Shown here: positions 41,851 through 50,340 of the stretch, one piece after another
Numbering within the stretch: the first letter of the stretch is position 1
Layout: the number at the start of each line of letters is the position of its first letter
Assembly: GCA_050123335.1 (NCBI GenBank)
Contig: JASFHH010000004.1
Coordinates: forward strand, 1 to 64,000
Direction: 5' to 3'
From: JASFHF01 sp050123335
Lineage (GTDB): Bacteria; Pseudomonadota; Gammaproteobacteria; UBA12402
DNA: 64,000 nucleotides
Notes under the pieces: generated by a model
The model's input: only the letters and a program-made list of their open reading frames with translations
Databases searched by the model: none
What the model was told of the DNA's origin: nothing
Translations under genes and position numbers: made by a program

Positions 41851-44800
41851 ATGACTCATAAAGGATTTTGGGTTTGTATGAGGAAAAAACAGAGGATGCC
41901 TTCAGAAGCTAGCGCTTTTATTCATAAGCAAGCTCTTGAAAAACTAACACCATTAGAACTTCAAAATATTTTCAAAAAAGTTGATCACGAAATCGCGATT
42001 CTTGATAAAAATGAACGAATTGTTTTTTTAAATAATAATTTCTGCAATTTGCTTAAATGCAAAAACTTGGAGCAACAACCATGCCTGGGAAAAAAAATTA
42101 CTAATTTTTTTCCCAAAGATTTCATATCTGTGTATTTAAAACAGATTAAACCCTTACTTAAAGGTAAACAATCATGGCGTGGAGAGATTGATTTTATAAA
42201 TACAGAAAAAAAAATTATTAGAACTTCTTGTGAAATTGTTCCTATCAAATCTTCAAAGAAAGATACGATTTATTATGTTTATTGGGTAAGTCCATTACCA
42301 AAGAATATAATTTCATTTTGTCAAAGTTTAGATGAATCAACCGATTTTTTCCGCTCCCTATTTCAAATGTCGCCAGATCCAATCTATCTAATTGATGAAG
42401 AAGGAAATATTTTACTTGGCAATAAAAAACTTTCTGCTATCACTGGTTATCCTGCTAAAAAATTAGCAGAAAAAACAATCTACGATATAGAACAAACTAT
42501 TTCTTCGAAAAAGCAATTAACATCATTGATAAACAACATCAGTAAAAAAGGACATGGCTCTTTTCCAGGAAAACTCATTGATAAAAATAAAGATCTCCAC
42601 CCTGTTGAAGTTAGCTTAAGAAGAATATCTATCTGCGGACAGCCATCAATTTTAATCACCTCACATGATATTTCACTACGTAAAAAATATCAGCAAGAAG
42701 CGCAATATAATATTAAATTACGTAATTTGATTACAAAAGTAACAAATCGTTTTTCTCTTGTAAGTGTAAACTCATTTGACAACGCTGCTAACAAAGCTCT
42801 GGGAGATTTGGGGAAGTTTGCAGAAGTTGATCGTTGTTACTTATTTAAGCTTAAAGATAATGAATTATTTTTTACTGATAATCATGGGTGGCGTCCTAGA
42901 AAGAAAGTAGACATTAGTGAATTATTTTTTGCAAATACACACGAATGGTGTGCAGAAGGCATAACATCTGAAATTGAACATTTGCGTCACATCCCTTTTG
43001 CGCCGTATTTATGGGTTTTTAGATATTTTCAAGAACACTCCGTTTTTGCACTAGATAGAGTTGAAGATTTGCCAGATAATTACGCAATTGCAAGAAACGA
43101 ATTTATGCGCGAAGGCATTAAATCCATTTTAATAGTTCCATTAAGACGCGGTAAATACTATTTTGGAACTATAGGATTTGATGCCGTTTATCACCATGTG
43201 AGTTGGGATGCAGCTACGATCCAGTTACTATCAGACTTTTCAAACTTCATTGCGCAAGCGCTAGACAGACGTGAAACTCTTCTTTTGGAAGAGCAAAAGG
43301 AACAATTTGAATTTACGTTAACCAAAAAAATATTGAATGCCACCGTGGAAGAATTGGCGTTTTTTATTAAAAATGTTCCTTCGTCAATTGCAATATTTGA
43401 CTTAAATTTGCGGTATGTGGCTGTAAGTGATCGCTGGCTGGAAGATTTTCGTGTTAAGAAAAAAAATATCATCGGTAAATCACATCTAGAAATATTCAAA
43501 ACTGATGCCTCAAAATGGAAAAAAATTTTCAAACGTTGCTTAAAAGGCGAAATGATCTCAAGTGAAAAAGATTATTTTAACGGACCAGACGGAAAAGGTG
43601 ATTGGATAAAGTGGAAAGCATATCCAAAGAAAGATCATGATAATAAAATTTGTGGTATTGTTATACTTTTAGAAGTGATCACTGAAAGAGTTAAAAATGA
43701 AGAAAAAATTATCCATATCATGAACCATGATATATTGACTGATATTCCCAATCGACAATATTTTCATGAAACTTTAGAAAAAACATTAAGCGACAAGAAG
43801 AGAAAACAATATACTTTGATTATTACTTCAATAGAAAATTTCGAAACTATTAATAATTACTATAATGTTTTTGTTGGTGATAAATTTATTCAGGAAATCT
43901 CAAAAAGATTGCAAAATTGTATAACTAAATCTACTTTTTTTGCAAGATTAGATGCCGGCCAATTCGCTTTTATTTTACAAGGAGGAAATGAGCCGCAAAT
44001 TGTCCGTTTTGTTAAAAAAATTAATTCATGTGTTTCAGAACCATTTCACATACAAAATTATTATATCAGAACTAGTCTTAGTTTTGGTATTCGCGTATTT
44101 AAACCCAACGGATTGAGTTACGAAAAATTAATAAAAGATGCTGAAATTGCACTTTATCAGGCAAGGTTATCTTCGATAAATAAAATTGCTTACTTTAATT
44201 CTACTTTGGAAGAAAAATACTTAAGAAGGCTGCTTTTAGAAAATGATCTGCAGCGTGCTATTGATGAGTCCCAATTTTATACTGTATATCAACCGTTCTT
44301 TTCTCTTCAAGCAAAAAAAGTAGTTGGTGCAGAAGTATTATTAAGATGGAGACACCCAAAACTAAAAGAAGTATCTCCACTTGAGTTTATTCCTCTGGCT
44401 GAAAAAACTGGGAAAATCATACCAATTGGTTATCAAGTTTTAATTGAGGTTTTCGAAAACATAAAACAACTGCTAAAAATCATCGAAAAACAACCAACGT
44501 TTATATTTTCAATTAATTTATCTCCTGACCAATTAATAGATAAAGAATTCATTAAAAATTTAAAAAAAATGATTGATAAGTACAAAATTCCAATTCATTT
44601 ATTACAATTCGAAATTACTGAAACCAGACTGCTGCAAAATACTAATGAAGTAATTTCTGCTTTAAAACAAATCAAAAAACTTGGTTGTAAAATTGCTATT
44701 GATGATTTTGGAACGGGGCATTCATCTTTAGAAAGATTAAGAGAATTACCAGCATCAAGCTTAAAAATCGATAAATGTTTTATTGATAATATTGATACAA

Positions 44801-44994
44801 ATGAAAAAAGCACCTCATTAGTAAAACATATTTTGATGTTAGCTAGAGAATTAAGAATGACAACTGTGGGTGAAGGAATAGAAAATAAATCACAAGAACA
44901 CATGTTACAATTTTTGGGATGTGATATTGGCCAAGGGTTTTATTATTCTAAACCCATCCCTATTAAAAAGTTTGCAGCAAAATATTTAAAATGA
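41851..44994 (+). CDS. PAS-PAS-GAF-PAS-GGDEF-EAL signalling protein
   Basis: 1047-residue cytoplasmic sensor for cyclic-di-GMP turnover. PAS domains at about 25-135 and 165-280, a GAF domain at about 295-470 (VDRCYLFKL, SILIVPLRRGKYYFGTIGFD), a third PAS at about 490-615, GGDEF about 620-785, EAL about 790-1045. The GGDEF active loop is degenerate (RLDAGQFAF), so diguanylate cyclase activity is unlikely. The EAL domain keeps AEVLLRW, NLSPDQL, EITETRLL, IDDFGTGHSS and GEGIE, so phosphodiesterase activity is expected. An alternative start is ATG 41878. A long hairpin follows the stop. Confidence 0.92.
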   Translation: MTHKGFWVCMRKKQRMPSEASAFIHKQALEKLTPLELQNIFKKVDHEIAILDKNERIVFLNNNFCNLLKCKNLEQQPCLGKKITNFFPKDFISVYLKQIKPLLKGKQSWRGEIDFINTEKKIIRTSCEIVPIKSSKKDTIYYVYWVSPLPKNIISFCQSLDESTDFFRSLFQMSPDPIYLIDEEGNILLGNKKLSAITGYPAKKLAEKTIYDIEQTISSKKQLTSLINNISKKGHGSFPGKLIDKNKDLHPVEVSLRRISICGQPSILITSHDISLRKKYQQEAQYNIKLRNLITKVTNRFSLVSVNSFDNAANKALGDLGKFAEVDRCYLFKLKDNELFFTDNHGWRPRKKVDISELFFANTHEWCAEGITSEIEHLRHIPFAPYLWVFRYFQEHSVFALDRVEDLPDNYAIARNEFMREGIKSILIVPLRRGKYYFGTIGFDAVYHHVSWDAATIQLLSDFSNFIAQALDRRETLLLEEQKEQFEFTLTKKILNATVEELAFFIKNVPSSIAIFDLNLRYVAVSDRWLEDFRVKKKNIIGKSHLEIFKTDASKWKKIFKRCLKGEMISSEKDYFNGPDGKGDWIKWKAYPKKDHDNKICGIVILLEVITERVKNEEKIIHIMNHDILTDIPNRQYFHETLEKTLSDKKRKQYTLIITSIENFETINNYYNVFVGDKFIQEISKRLQNCITKSTFFARLDAGQFAFILQGGNEPQIVRFVKKINSCVSEPFHIQNYYIRTSLSFGIRVFKPNGLSYEKLIKDAEIALYQARLSSINKIAYFNSTLEEKYLRRLLLENDLQRAIDESQFYTVYQPFFSLQAKKVVGAEVLLRWRHPKLKEVSPLEFIPLAEKTGKIIPIGYQVLIEVFENIKQLLKIIEKQPTFIFSINLSPDQLIDKEFIKNLKKMIDKYKIPIHLLQFEITETRLLQNTNEVISALKQIKKLGCKIAIDDFGTGHSSLERLRELPASSLKIDKCFIDNIDTNEKSTSLVKHILMLARELRMTTVGEGIENKSQEHMLQFLGCDIGQGFYYSKPIPIKKFAAKYLK

Positions 44995-44996
44995 TG

Positions 44997-45177
44997 TATA
45001 GCTAAACCCTTATAAATTGATGCAAATTAAAGAGGTTTTGGTTGTTTTTTCGACGACCTAGCGTCCATGGATGGAAACGCGGGAGGTACATGGACGTATC
45101 ATGGGAGGAGAAAAAACAACCAAAACCTCTTTAATAAACAAATTTTGAGTGCATCAGTTTATAAAAAGTTAGCTATA
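44997..45177. repeat. Long composite hairpin, variable-stem family copy A
   Basis: Sits between convergent genes. Three stem layers: 44997-45005 with 45169-45177 (9 bp), 45011-45024 with 45150-45163 (14 positions, one wobble) and 45027-45050 with 45111-45134 (24 perfect bp). The 60-nt apical part (45051-45110) contains the core CTAGCGTCCATGGATGGA, ACGCGGGAGGTACATGG and GGAGG shared with the copy at 55191. The inner stem ends in T6/A6 runs, so it can act as a terminator in both directions. Confidence 0.88.
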
Positions 45178-45200
45178 GTTATTGTCTAATAAACATTTAA

Positions 45201-46475
45201 TTAAAATCTCATTTGGGCGCGAGCAGCATATATCATGGCGTTAATATTTTTTCCATTATAAGCCGGATGAGCAACCGCCCGAATAATATTAAGTTTAAAT
45301 GTGACAAAGTGATTAACAAACCAATTTAACCCAAAAGTAACATTATATTCTTTTCCGCCACGAACATCTTTGTCAATTAAATCTAATGTGCTATAACGAA
45401 CAAGTACCTGAAAAGCACCATATTTACCATTAATGGATGATGGTGTAGTGAAAATACCAAGCGGATACGCATAAGTCATTGATTCTCCTGTCAGAAAATA
45501 CCCAAGAGTTGCATAATAACCAGAAAAATTAAGATTGGACTGATTGGCTTGGCGCTTGATTGTATTCAAATAATATTCCGTTTGAAAGCTCAGAGGTCCA
45601 TAAACACTGGCAAATTCGCCGCTTAGAATGTCGTAATAATTGACGTTAGTTATGAATCCTGTTGTGACCAACACGTCCATTTCGTGTGAAGTTGCCTCAG
45701 GAGTTGTACCAAATATCACTGTATTATCATCATTTGGGCGCTGCCACCAGTTTGATACTCCAAAATGCAGAGCACGGGTTGCTTTATGCACAGGCGATAG
45801 GAATATACGTCCTGTAGCGCCAATCGGATTAGAAGCGGAATAAGATTCTAGCGTACTGCCACTAAATATACTTGCATCTGCAACTAAATGTCTTCCATAA
45901 ATATTGTAGTGTACACCTTGCGGATAACCTGGAGAAAAAATGTAAACAGGTAAAGGCCATTCAAGAAAATTAATATCAACATGCTGTGCCCAATTTGCAA
46001 AACCAACATTTGGGGTAAATTGTCCGACCTGGATGTATTGGTTCTTAAATCCATGATAAATAATGCTGGCATCCAATAGAGCGCCCAGATTAAAAGAGTA
46101 TGACACAAAAGGTTGCCAAGCCTTATTTATCAAGCCAGTAAAATAAAGCGTCGCATAGCGGATATTTGTACCGCTTCGCAATAAATTATCAGAATTAACA
46201 AATTTTAGAAAATCAGCTTCAAAATTACCATATATATTAAATATATACTTAGTGTCATCACGCGCAACAATCAAACCTCTAGAGCTATAATTTACATGAA
46301 AACGGTGATTATCCATTTGAAAATCAGGTAGTCCAATTATTGGAAAATCAGATGGTTCATCGTATGGTACATTGGGTGATCCAAAAGCAATAGAAATGTT
46401 GCACAAAAGAAATGCAACAAAAACGTAAATGGCGTATTTCAATTTCAATATCCTTTTATGAAAAATCAAACGCAC
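45201..46475 (-). CDS. Outer-membrane porin (OprO/P-like)
   Basis: 424 residues with a signal peptide (about 1-32, ending SIAFG). The mature protein is a large beta-barrel: NIYGNFEADFLKF, ATLYFTGLINKAWQPFVSY, YIQVGQFTPNVGFANWAQ, then strands ending with FVTFKLNIIRAVAHP and a C-terminal RAQMRF with terminal Phe, the usual assembly signal. It resembles phosphate-selective porin O/P-type proteins, but anion selectivity cannot be read. Convergent with the sensor gene across hairpin A. Confidence 0.85.
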   Translation of the reverse strand: MRLIFHKRILKLKYAIYVFVAFLLCNISIAFGSPNVPYDEPSDFPIIGLPDFQMDNHRFHVNYSSRGLIVARDDTKYIFNIYGNFEADFLKFVNSDNLLRSGTNIRYATLYFTGLINKAWQPFVSYSFNLGALLDASIIYHGFKNQYIQVGQFTPNVGFANWAQHVDINFLEWPLPVYIFSPGYPQGVHYNIYGRHLVADASIFSGSTLESYSASNPIGATGRIFLSPVHKATRALHFGVSNWWQRPNDDNTVIFGTTPEATSHEMDVLVTTGFITNVNYYDILSGEFASVYGPLSFQTEYYLNTIKRQANQSNLNFSGYYATLGYFLTGESMTYAYPLGIFTTPSSINGKYGAFQVLVRYSTLDLIDKDVRGGKEYNVTFGLNWFVNHFVTFKLNIIRAVAHPAYNGKNINAMIYAARAQMRF

Positions 46476-46685
46476 ATATATTAAATTTTTTGTATAATTA
46501 AATCAAGCAATGTAAAGCAAAAAACCAAGAATTGTGTTCTATCAACTTGGTATGCCTGATACTTGCTTGGTCTAAAACCAGAACTCAAGCACAATCTTAA
46601 ATAAAGTTTCCTCAGCTGATATAAAAGCTGACTGTGTTTTGGCAATTTGCTTGTCGCATGCATCTGCATGTTACTTTAAATATTG

Positions 46686-47165
46686 TTAATTGCAATGCCT
46701 GCAGCTCCAGCATAATACTAGAAAATTATATAAACTAATTATCGAAATAGCTGTAAGTACGATGCTATAATTAATATAACTTGTAAAATAAAAATCTGGT
46801 GTGCCTTTAGCAAAGAATAAAGTAGCCAAGCATACAATTGGCCAATATGCGGTAATTGCCATTACTCCTGCCATACAGGCAACACTCCATTTTTGTTTTT
46901 TTATAAAACCAACTAAAGCAAAAATTAAAATAGGTACATAAATTATAGTATCAGCAATGCTAAATCCTTTATTCATTGCTACACCAAATTTACTGATAAC
47001 ATCCGCGGATTCTTGCAGACCAAGATTAACCGTAAATTGGTAGTTAATAAGTGATCCAAGTTGACCAATAAGCAACATTATCAATAAAAATATTGAAAAT
47101 AATATGATAAATAAGTAATTAATCTTGTTTATTTTAGACCCAAATTTATTAATGTTCGTTTGCAT
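46686..47165 (-). CDS. Four-helix membrane protein, unrecognised
   Basis: 159 residues, four hydrophobic segments (about 18-40, 65-88, 92-115, 125-150). No signature motif; the C-terminus ends in LCWSCRHCN with three Cys. ATG 47165 is directly preceded by AAAAGGAGAT, which favours it over an ATG at 47189. It may form an operon with the SDR gene upstream at 47257-48015. No function can be assigned. Confidence 0.7.
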   Translation of the reverse strand: MQTNINKFGSKINKINYLFIILFSIFLLIMLLIGQLGSLINYQFTVNLGLQESADVISKFGVAMNKGFSIADTIIYVPILIFALVGFIKKQKWSVACMAGVMAITAYWPIVCLATLFFAKGTPDFYFTSYINYSIVLTAISIISLYNFLVLCWSCRHCN

Positions 47166-47256
47166 AGATTTATCTCCTTTTAAAAACAAAACCCGCCCTT
47201 TGAAGTGTAATTGGTATAGAGGATGAACCTAATATTATTTTCACTTAAAACTCCAA

Positions 47257-48015
47257 TTACAAAATAGAAACCCCATCATCAATAATCAAATCAAGCCCAT
47301 AAATTGCACTTGAATTTTCGGACGCCAAAAATACAGCTGAACCTGCAATCTCATCAGCATTCATATATGCTCTGCCGGTTGGGGTAATGGATTTAAGGTT
47401 TTCCACAAACTGAGGATTATTTTGAAGATGTTGATTAATTGCGGTCGCAGTATTTCCAGGTGAAATTACATTAACATTAATACCATCTTTAGCAACTTCT
47501 GCAGCCAATGATTTTGCGAGCATAAGCATTCCACCTTTACTTGCACAATATACCACTGCATTTGGAAACCCATGAGTTGCGGCAATTGAAGCCACAAAAA
47601 TTATCTTGCCTGCTTTTTTTTGTTGCATAATTGGAAGCACCGCTTTCGTCATTAAAAAACTGCTTTTAAGATTAACGTCCATGGTCTTGTCCCAATCTTC
47701 GATGGTCATTTTTCCAAAACTTTTATCGATAAGAATACCCGCATTATTAACTAAAATATCTACTGTGCCAAATTCGGTTACAACTTCTTGAATCAGTTTA
47801 TCAACTTCAAATGGTTTAGTAATATCACATTGATAAGCTTTGGCAACAGCATCAAACTCATTATTAATTTTTGTAGCAACTTCCTGACCCTTTGCAGGAT
47901 TTTTGTGGTTAACCACAATAACTGTTGCACCCTCTTGCGCATAAGCATAGCAAATAGCCTCGCCTATACCCTGTGAACCACCTGTTACAATAGCAATTTT
48001 ATCTTTAAGCTTCAT
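47257..48015 (-). CDS. Short-chain dehydrogenase/reductase (FabG/PhbB-like)
   Basis: 252 residues. NAD(P)-binding TGGSQGIG at residues about 11-18, NNAGILID, catalytic Ser in VASIAAT, YCASKGG (Tyr and Lys), and PGNTATAINQH. The segment DVNLKSSFLMTKAVLP and C-terminal GLDLIIDDGVSIL fit 3-oxoacyl-ACP or acetoacetyl-CoA reductases. There are no fatty-acid or polyhydroxybutyrate neighbours, so the substrate is open. Confidence 0.88.
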   Translation of the reverse strand: MKLKDKIAIVTGGSQGIGEAICYAYAQEGATVIVVNHKNPAKGQEVATKINNEFDAVAKAYQCDITKPFEVDKLIQEVVTEFGTVDILVNNAGILIDKSFGKMTIEDWDKTMDVNLKSSFLMTKAVLPIMQQKKAGKIIFVASIAATHGFPNAVVYCASKGGMLMLAKSLAAEVAKDGINVNVISPGNTATAINQHLQNNPQFVENLKSITPTGRAYMNADEIAGSAVFLASENSSAIYGLDLIIDDGVSIL

Positions 48016-48028
48016 TAGGTACTCCCCT

Positions 48029-48646
48029 TTATCTATTTTGTATAAAATAAAAAGTTTTTATCATTTGTATAGCTATTTTTTTAGACTGTTTACGAACCCG
48101 CATAATTTTGTTGACATTTTGTTTATTACATCCACAAATATTCGAACCAGTTTCTACAAATTCAACTGCATAACAAAAGCCATTATGCAAAATTCTATAA
48201 CTTTGACCTTTTCTGTATTGACCCATCGCATAATCATCAATTGTCAATACATGAAAAACTTTACCATTAATGCTAGTTGTGTACGCTTTTTCTGGTTCAT
48301 ACGGTGGAACAATGCAGTTTTTTGTTGCTGCCGGAGCAGAACTGGTTCCTATTCTAACTGCGGCATAATAATATGGTGCATTAGAAATAGAACTTAAATT
48401 TTCATCAAGATTTACCAAAGCTATAGGAATTTCAATAATACTGTGATTGACTTTATTTGGTAAATTGTTTTCTACCGATGTCCAATATTGATCCATTAAA
48501 TAAGTACGACTAAATGTAGTTTGTGGTTTTAAATTTGCAGGATAAGAAATCGAAAAACCAAATTGGTCATTAGTAACAGTATGCCAACTGGCATACAAAT
48601 TACAGCAACACAAACTCATTAAGATTGTAATAATCAATCTATACAT
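48029..48646 (-). CDS. Secreted hypothetical protein
   Basis: 205 residues with a signal peptide (about 1-19, ending LYA). The mature protein begins WHTVTNDQFGFSISYPANLK, a pattern seen in periplasmic or lipoprotein PsbP-like/DUF domains where a C-terminal fragment binds ligands. Contains Cys pairs (FCYAVEFVETGSNICGCN) that may form disulfides. It is 13 bases upstream of the SDR gene on the same strand. Function unknown. Confidence 0.68.
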   Translation of the reverse strand: MYRLIITILMSLCCCNLYASWHTVTNDQFGFSISYPANLKPQTTFSRTYLMDQYWTSVENNLPNKVNHSIIEIPIALVNLDENLSSISNAPYYYAAVRIGTSSAPAATKNCIVPPYEPEKAYTTSINGKVFHVLTIDDYAMGQYRKGQSYRILHNGFCYAVEFVETGSNICGCNKQNVNKIMRVRKQSKKIAIQMIKTFYFIQNR

Positions 48647-48687
48647 TATTTATCACAACATTTTTTATATTTGTTGCCGCAACCAAA

Positions 48688-48843
48688 TTATTTTTTAGTA
48701 TTTTTAGGGTTGGAGGCTGCTTTAGATATAGCATGTCCGCCAGATTGAATATCTTGGCCAATACCTTCAACAGTGTGGCATCCAGCCAATAATAAACCAT
48801 AAACCGAGATAGCTGTTACCATCAGAAACAAAAACTTTTTCAT
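48688..48843 (-). CDS. Entericidin A/B-type small lipoprotein
   Basis: 51 residues: a signal sequence with lipobox LLAGCHTVEGIGQDI, followed by SGGHAISKAAS and a Lys-rich tail. The Cys with TVEGIG-D and a downstream IS.AA motif is the entericidin (EcnA/EcnB) family pattern, small membrane lipoproteins tied in E. coli to stress-induced lysis control. ATG 48843 follows GGAGGG. From here to 49180 no further gene is seen; that stretch holds the promoter region of the FIST gene. Confidence 0.88.
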   Translation of the reverse strand: MKKFLFLMVTAISVYGLLLAGCHTVEGIGQDIQSGGHAISKAASNPKNTKK

Positions 48844-49180
48844 GTGCCCTCCGTAAACATAAAACTTGTGAAAAATTTGATATTAGCGTTTAGTATTAAT
48901 CAATGCAAGTATAATTTTCAACAATCATAAGCCTCATAAAATTAATAGATTATATAGATAATCTAATGAATTACTTTATATAACAAAACTAATCATTTCT
49001 TCGATAATACATAATTACACACTAAGACTTCAAAATTTATTACATACAGACTTTTACAGGGAATCATGATATTATATAATATGTTTATTACCATGATATC
49101 AATTCATAAACGGTATTTAAAAATTTCCAAAGTAAAACTTGATACAACAAAACGTCGTTGTTCAAAGGAGGTATTTTGTA

Positions 49181-50329
49181 ATGCCAATACTTTTTGAGCC
49201 CAATGGGAAGTTAGAACTATTTTTTAAAAATATTGATCAAGCCATTAATAGTGGAGCTAAAAGCCTGCTTTTATTTTCTGCCGATGAGAATAAATTTGAT
49301 ACAAATAAAATTAATAGCAAATTAAAGAGTATCTCTATTCCTGTTTTTGGCGGCATATTCCCGCAGATTATCTATAAAAACAATGCATATAAAAATGGCA
49401 CTATAGTTTGTGGATTAGACTTTGCTGTACAAACATGTTCTGTAACAGGACTTAGCGACGTAGACACAAATTATAAAAAACAAATTTCTAGTTATCTAGA
49501 CAAGAAAATAGCTGAAAAACTGGAAGATTATGCAACGATGATGATTCTTGTTGATGGTAACAGCAAATATATAGCCCGTTTAATCGAAAAAATATATGGA
49601 TTTTTTGGTAAAGATATAACATATTTGGGTGGTGGCGCAGGAACATTGCAGCTCAAACCAATGCCATGCTTATTTACTAATCAAGGTCTGTTAGCTGATA
49701 GTGCTCAATTGGTATTAATAGATAAAAAAGCATTAATTAGTGTTGCACATGGCTGGGAAAAGCTTGCGGGACCTTTTGTCATTACCGATTCCGATCATAA
49801 TGTGATAAAAATGATCGACTATCATCCAGCTTTTGAGACTTACAAGAAAATTATTGAAGATAACAGTATTTATAAATTCACCAAAGATAATTTTTTTGAT
49901 GTAGCCAAAAACTATCCTTTTGGTATTGAGAAACTTGATGGTTCTTTTATTGTTCGCGATCCTATAATAGAACGGGATAAAACATTAATTTGTGTTGCTG
50001 AAGTACCGGAGAATTCTATTGTCTACGTACTTAAAAGTACAGAAAAAAAATTGATTGCTGCCGCTAGAAAAGCATCAACTAATATTAGTCAAAAATTGCA
50101 AGGTTCTAAACAAAGTCATTTTACCAAGCAACATCTACCAATAATATTTGACTGCATTAGTCGTTCTTTGATTCTTAAAGAAAATTTTACCAAAGAGCTA
50201 AATGCGATTAATACTAATTTACCAGAGCTAATCGGTGCATCTACAATTGGTGAAATAGCCAATCATGGTGATTTCTGCTTGGAGTTTTATAACAAAACTT
50301 TAGTATTAGCTTTATTTATGGAGAATTAG
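49181..50329 (+). CDS. FIST-domain sensory protein
   Basis: 382 residues with FIST N (about 1-190) and FIST C (about 190-340) domains, which bind small ligands, perhaps amino acids, as part of signalling modules. Fit is shown by YLGGGAGTLQLKPMPCLFTNQGL, SVAHGWEKLAGPFVITDSDHN and the C-terminal GASTIGEIANHGDFCLEFYNKTLVLALF. ATG 49181 follows AAAGGAGG; an earlier ATG at 49139 is not needed. The cyclic-di-GMP gene starts 11 bases downstream, so the two form an operon and probably one pathway. Confidence 0.9.
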   Translation: MPILFEPNGKLELFFKNIDQAINSGAKSLLLFSADENKFDTNKINSKLKSISIPVFGGIFPQIIYKNNAYKNGTIVCGLDFAVQTCSVTGLSDVDTNYKKQISSYLDKKIAEKLEDYATMMILVDGNSKYIARLIEKIYGFFGKDITYLGGGAGTLQLKPMPCLFTNQGLLADSAQLVLIDKKALISVAHGWEKLAGPFVITDSDHNVIKMIDYHPAFETYKKIIEDNSIYKFTKDNFFDVAKNYPFGIEKLDGSFIVRDPIIERDKTLICVAEVPENSIVYVLKSTEKKLIAAARKASTNISQKLQGSKQSHFTKQHLPIIFDCISRSLILKENFTKELNAINTNLPELIGASTIGEIANHGDFCLEFYNKTLVLALFMEN

Positions 50330-50340
50330 AGGCGATAACC

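Noticed and set aside
46481..46669. 62-codon minus-strand ORF upstream of the porin
   Set aside because: No ribosome site or family, and it lies in a region with imperfect palindromes; more likely non-coding.
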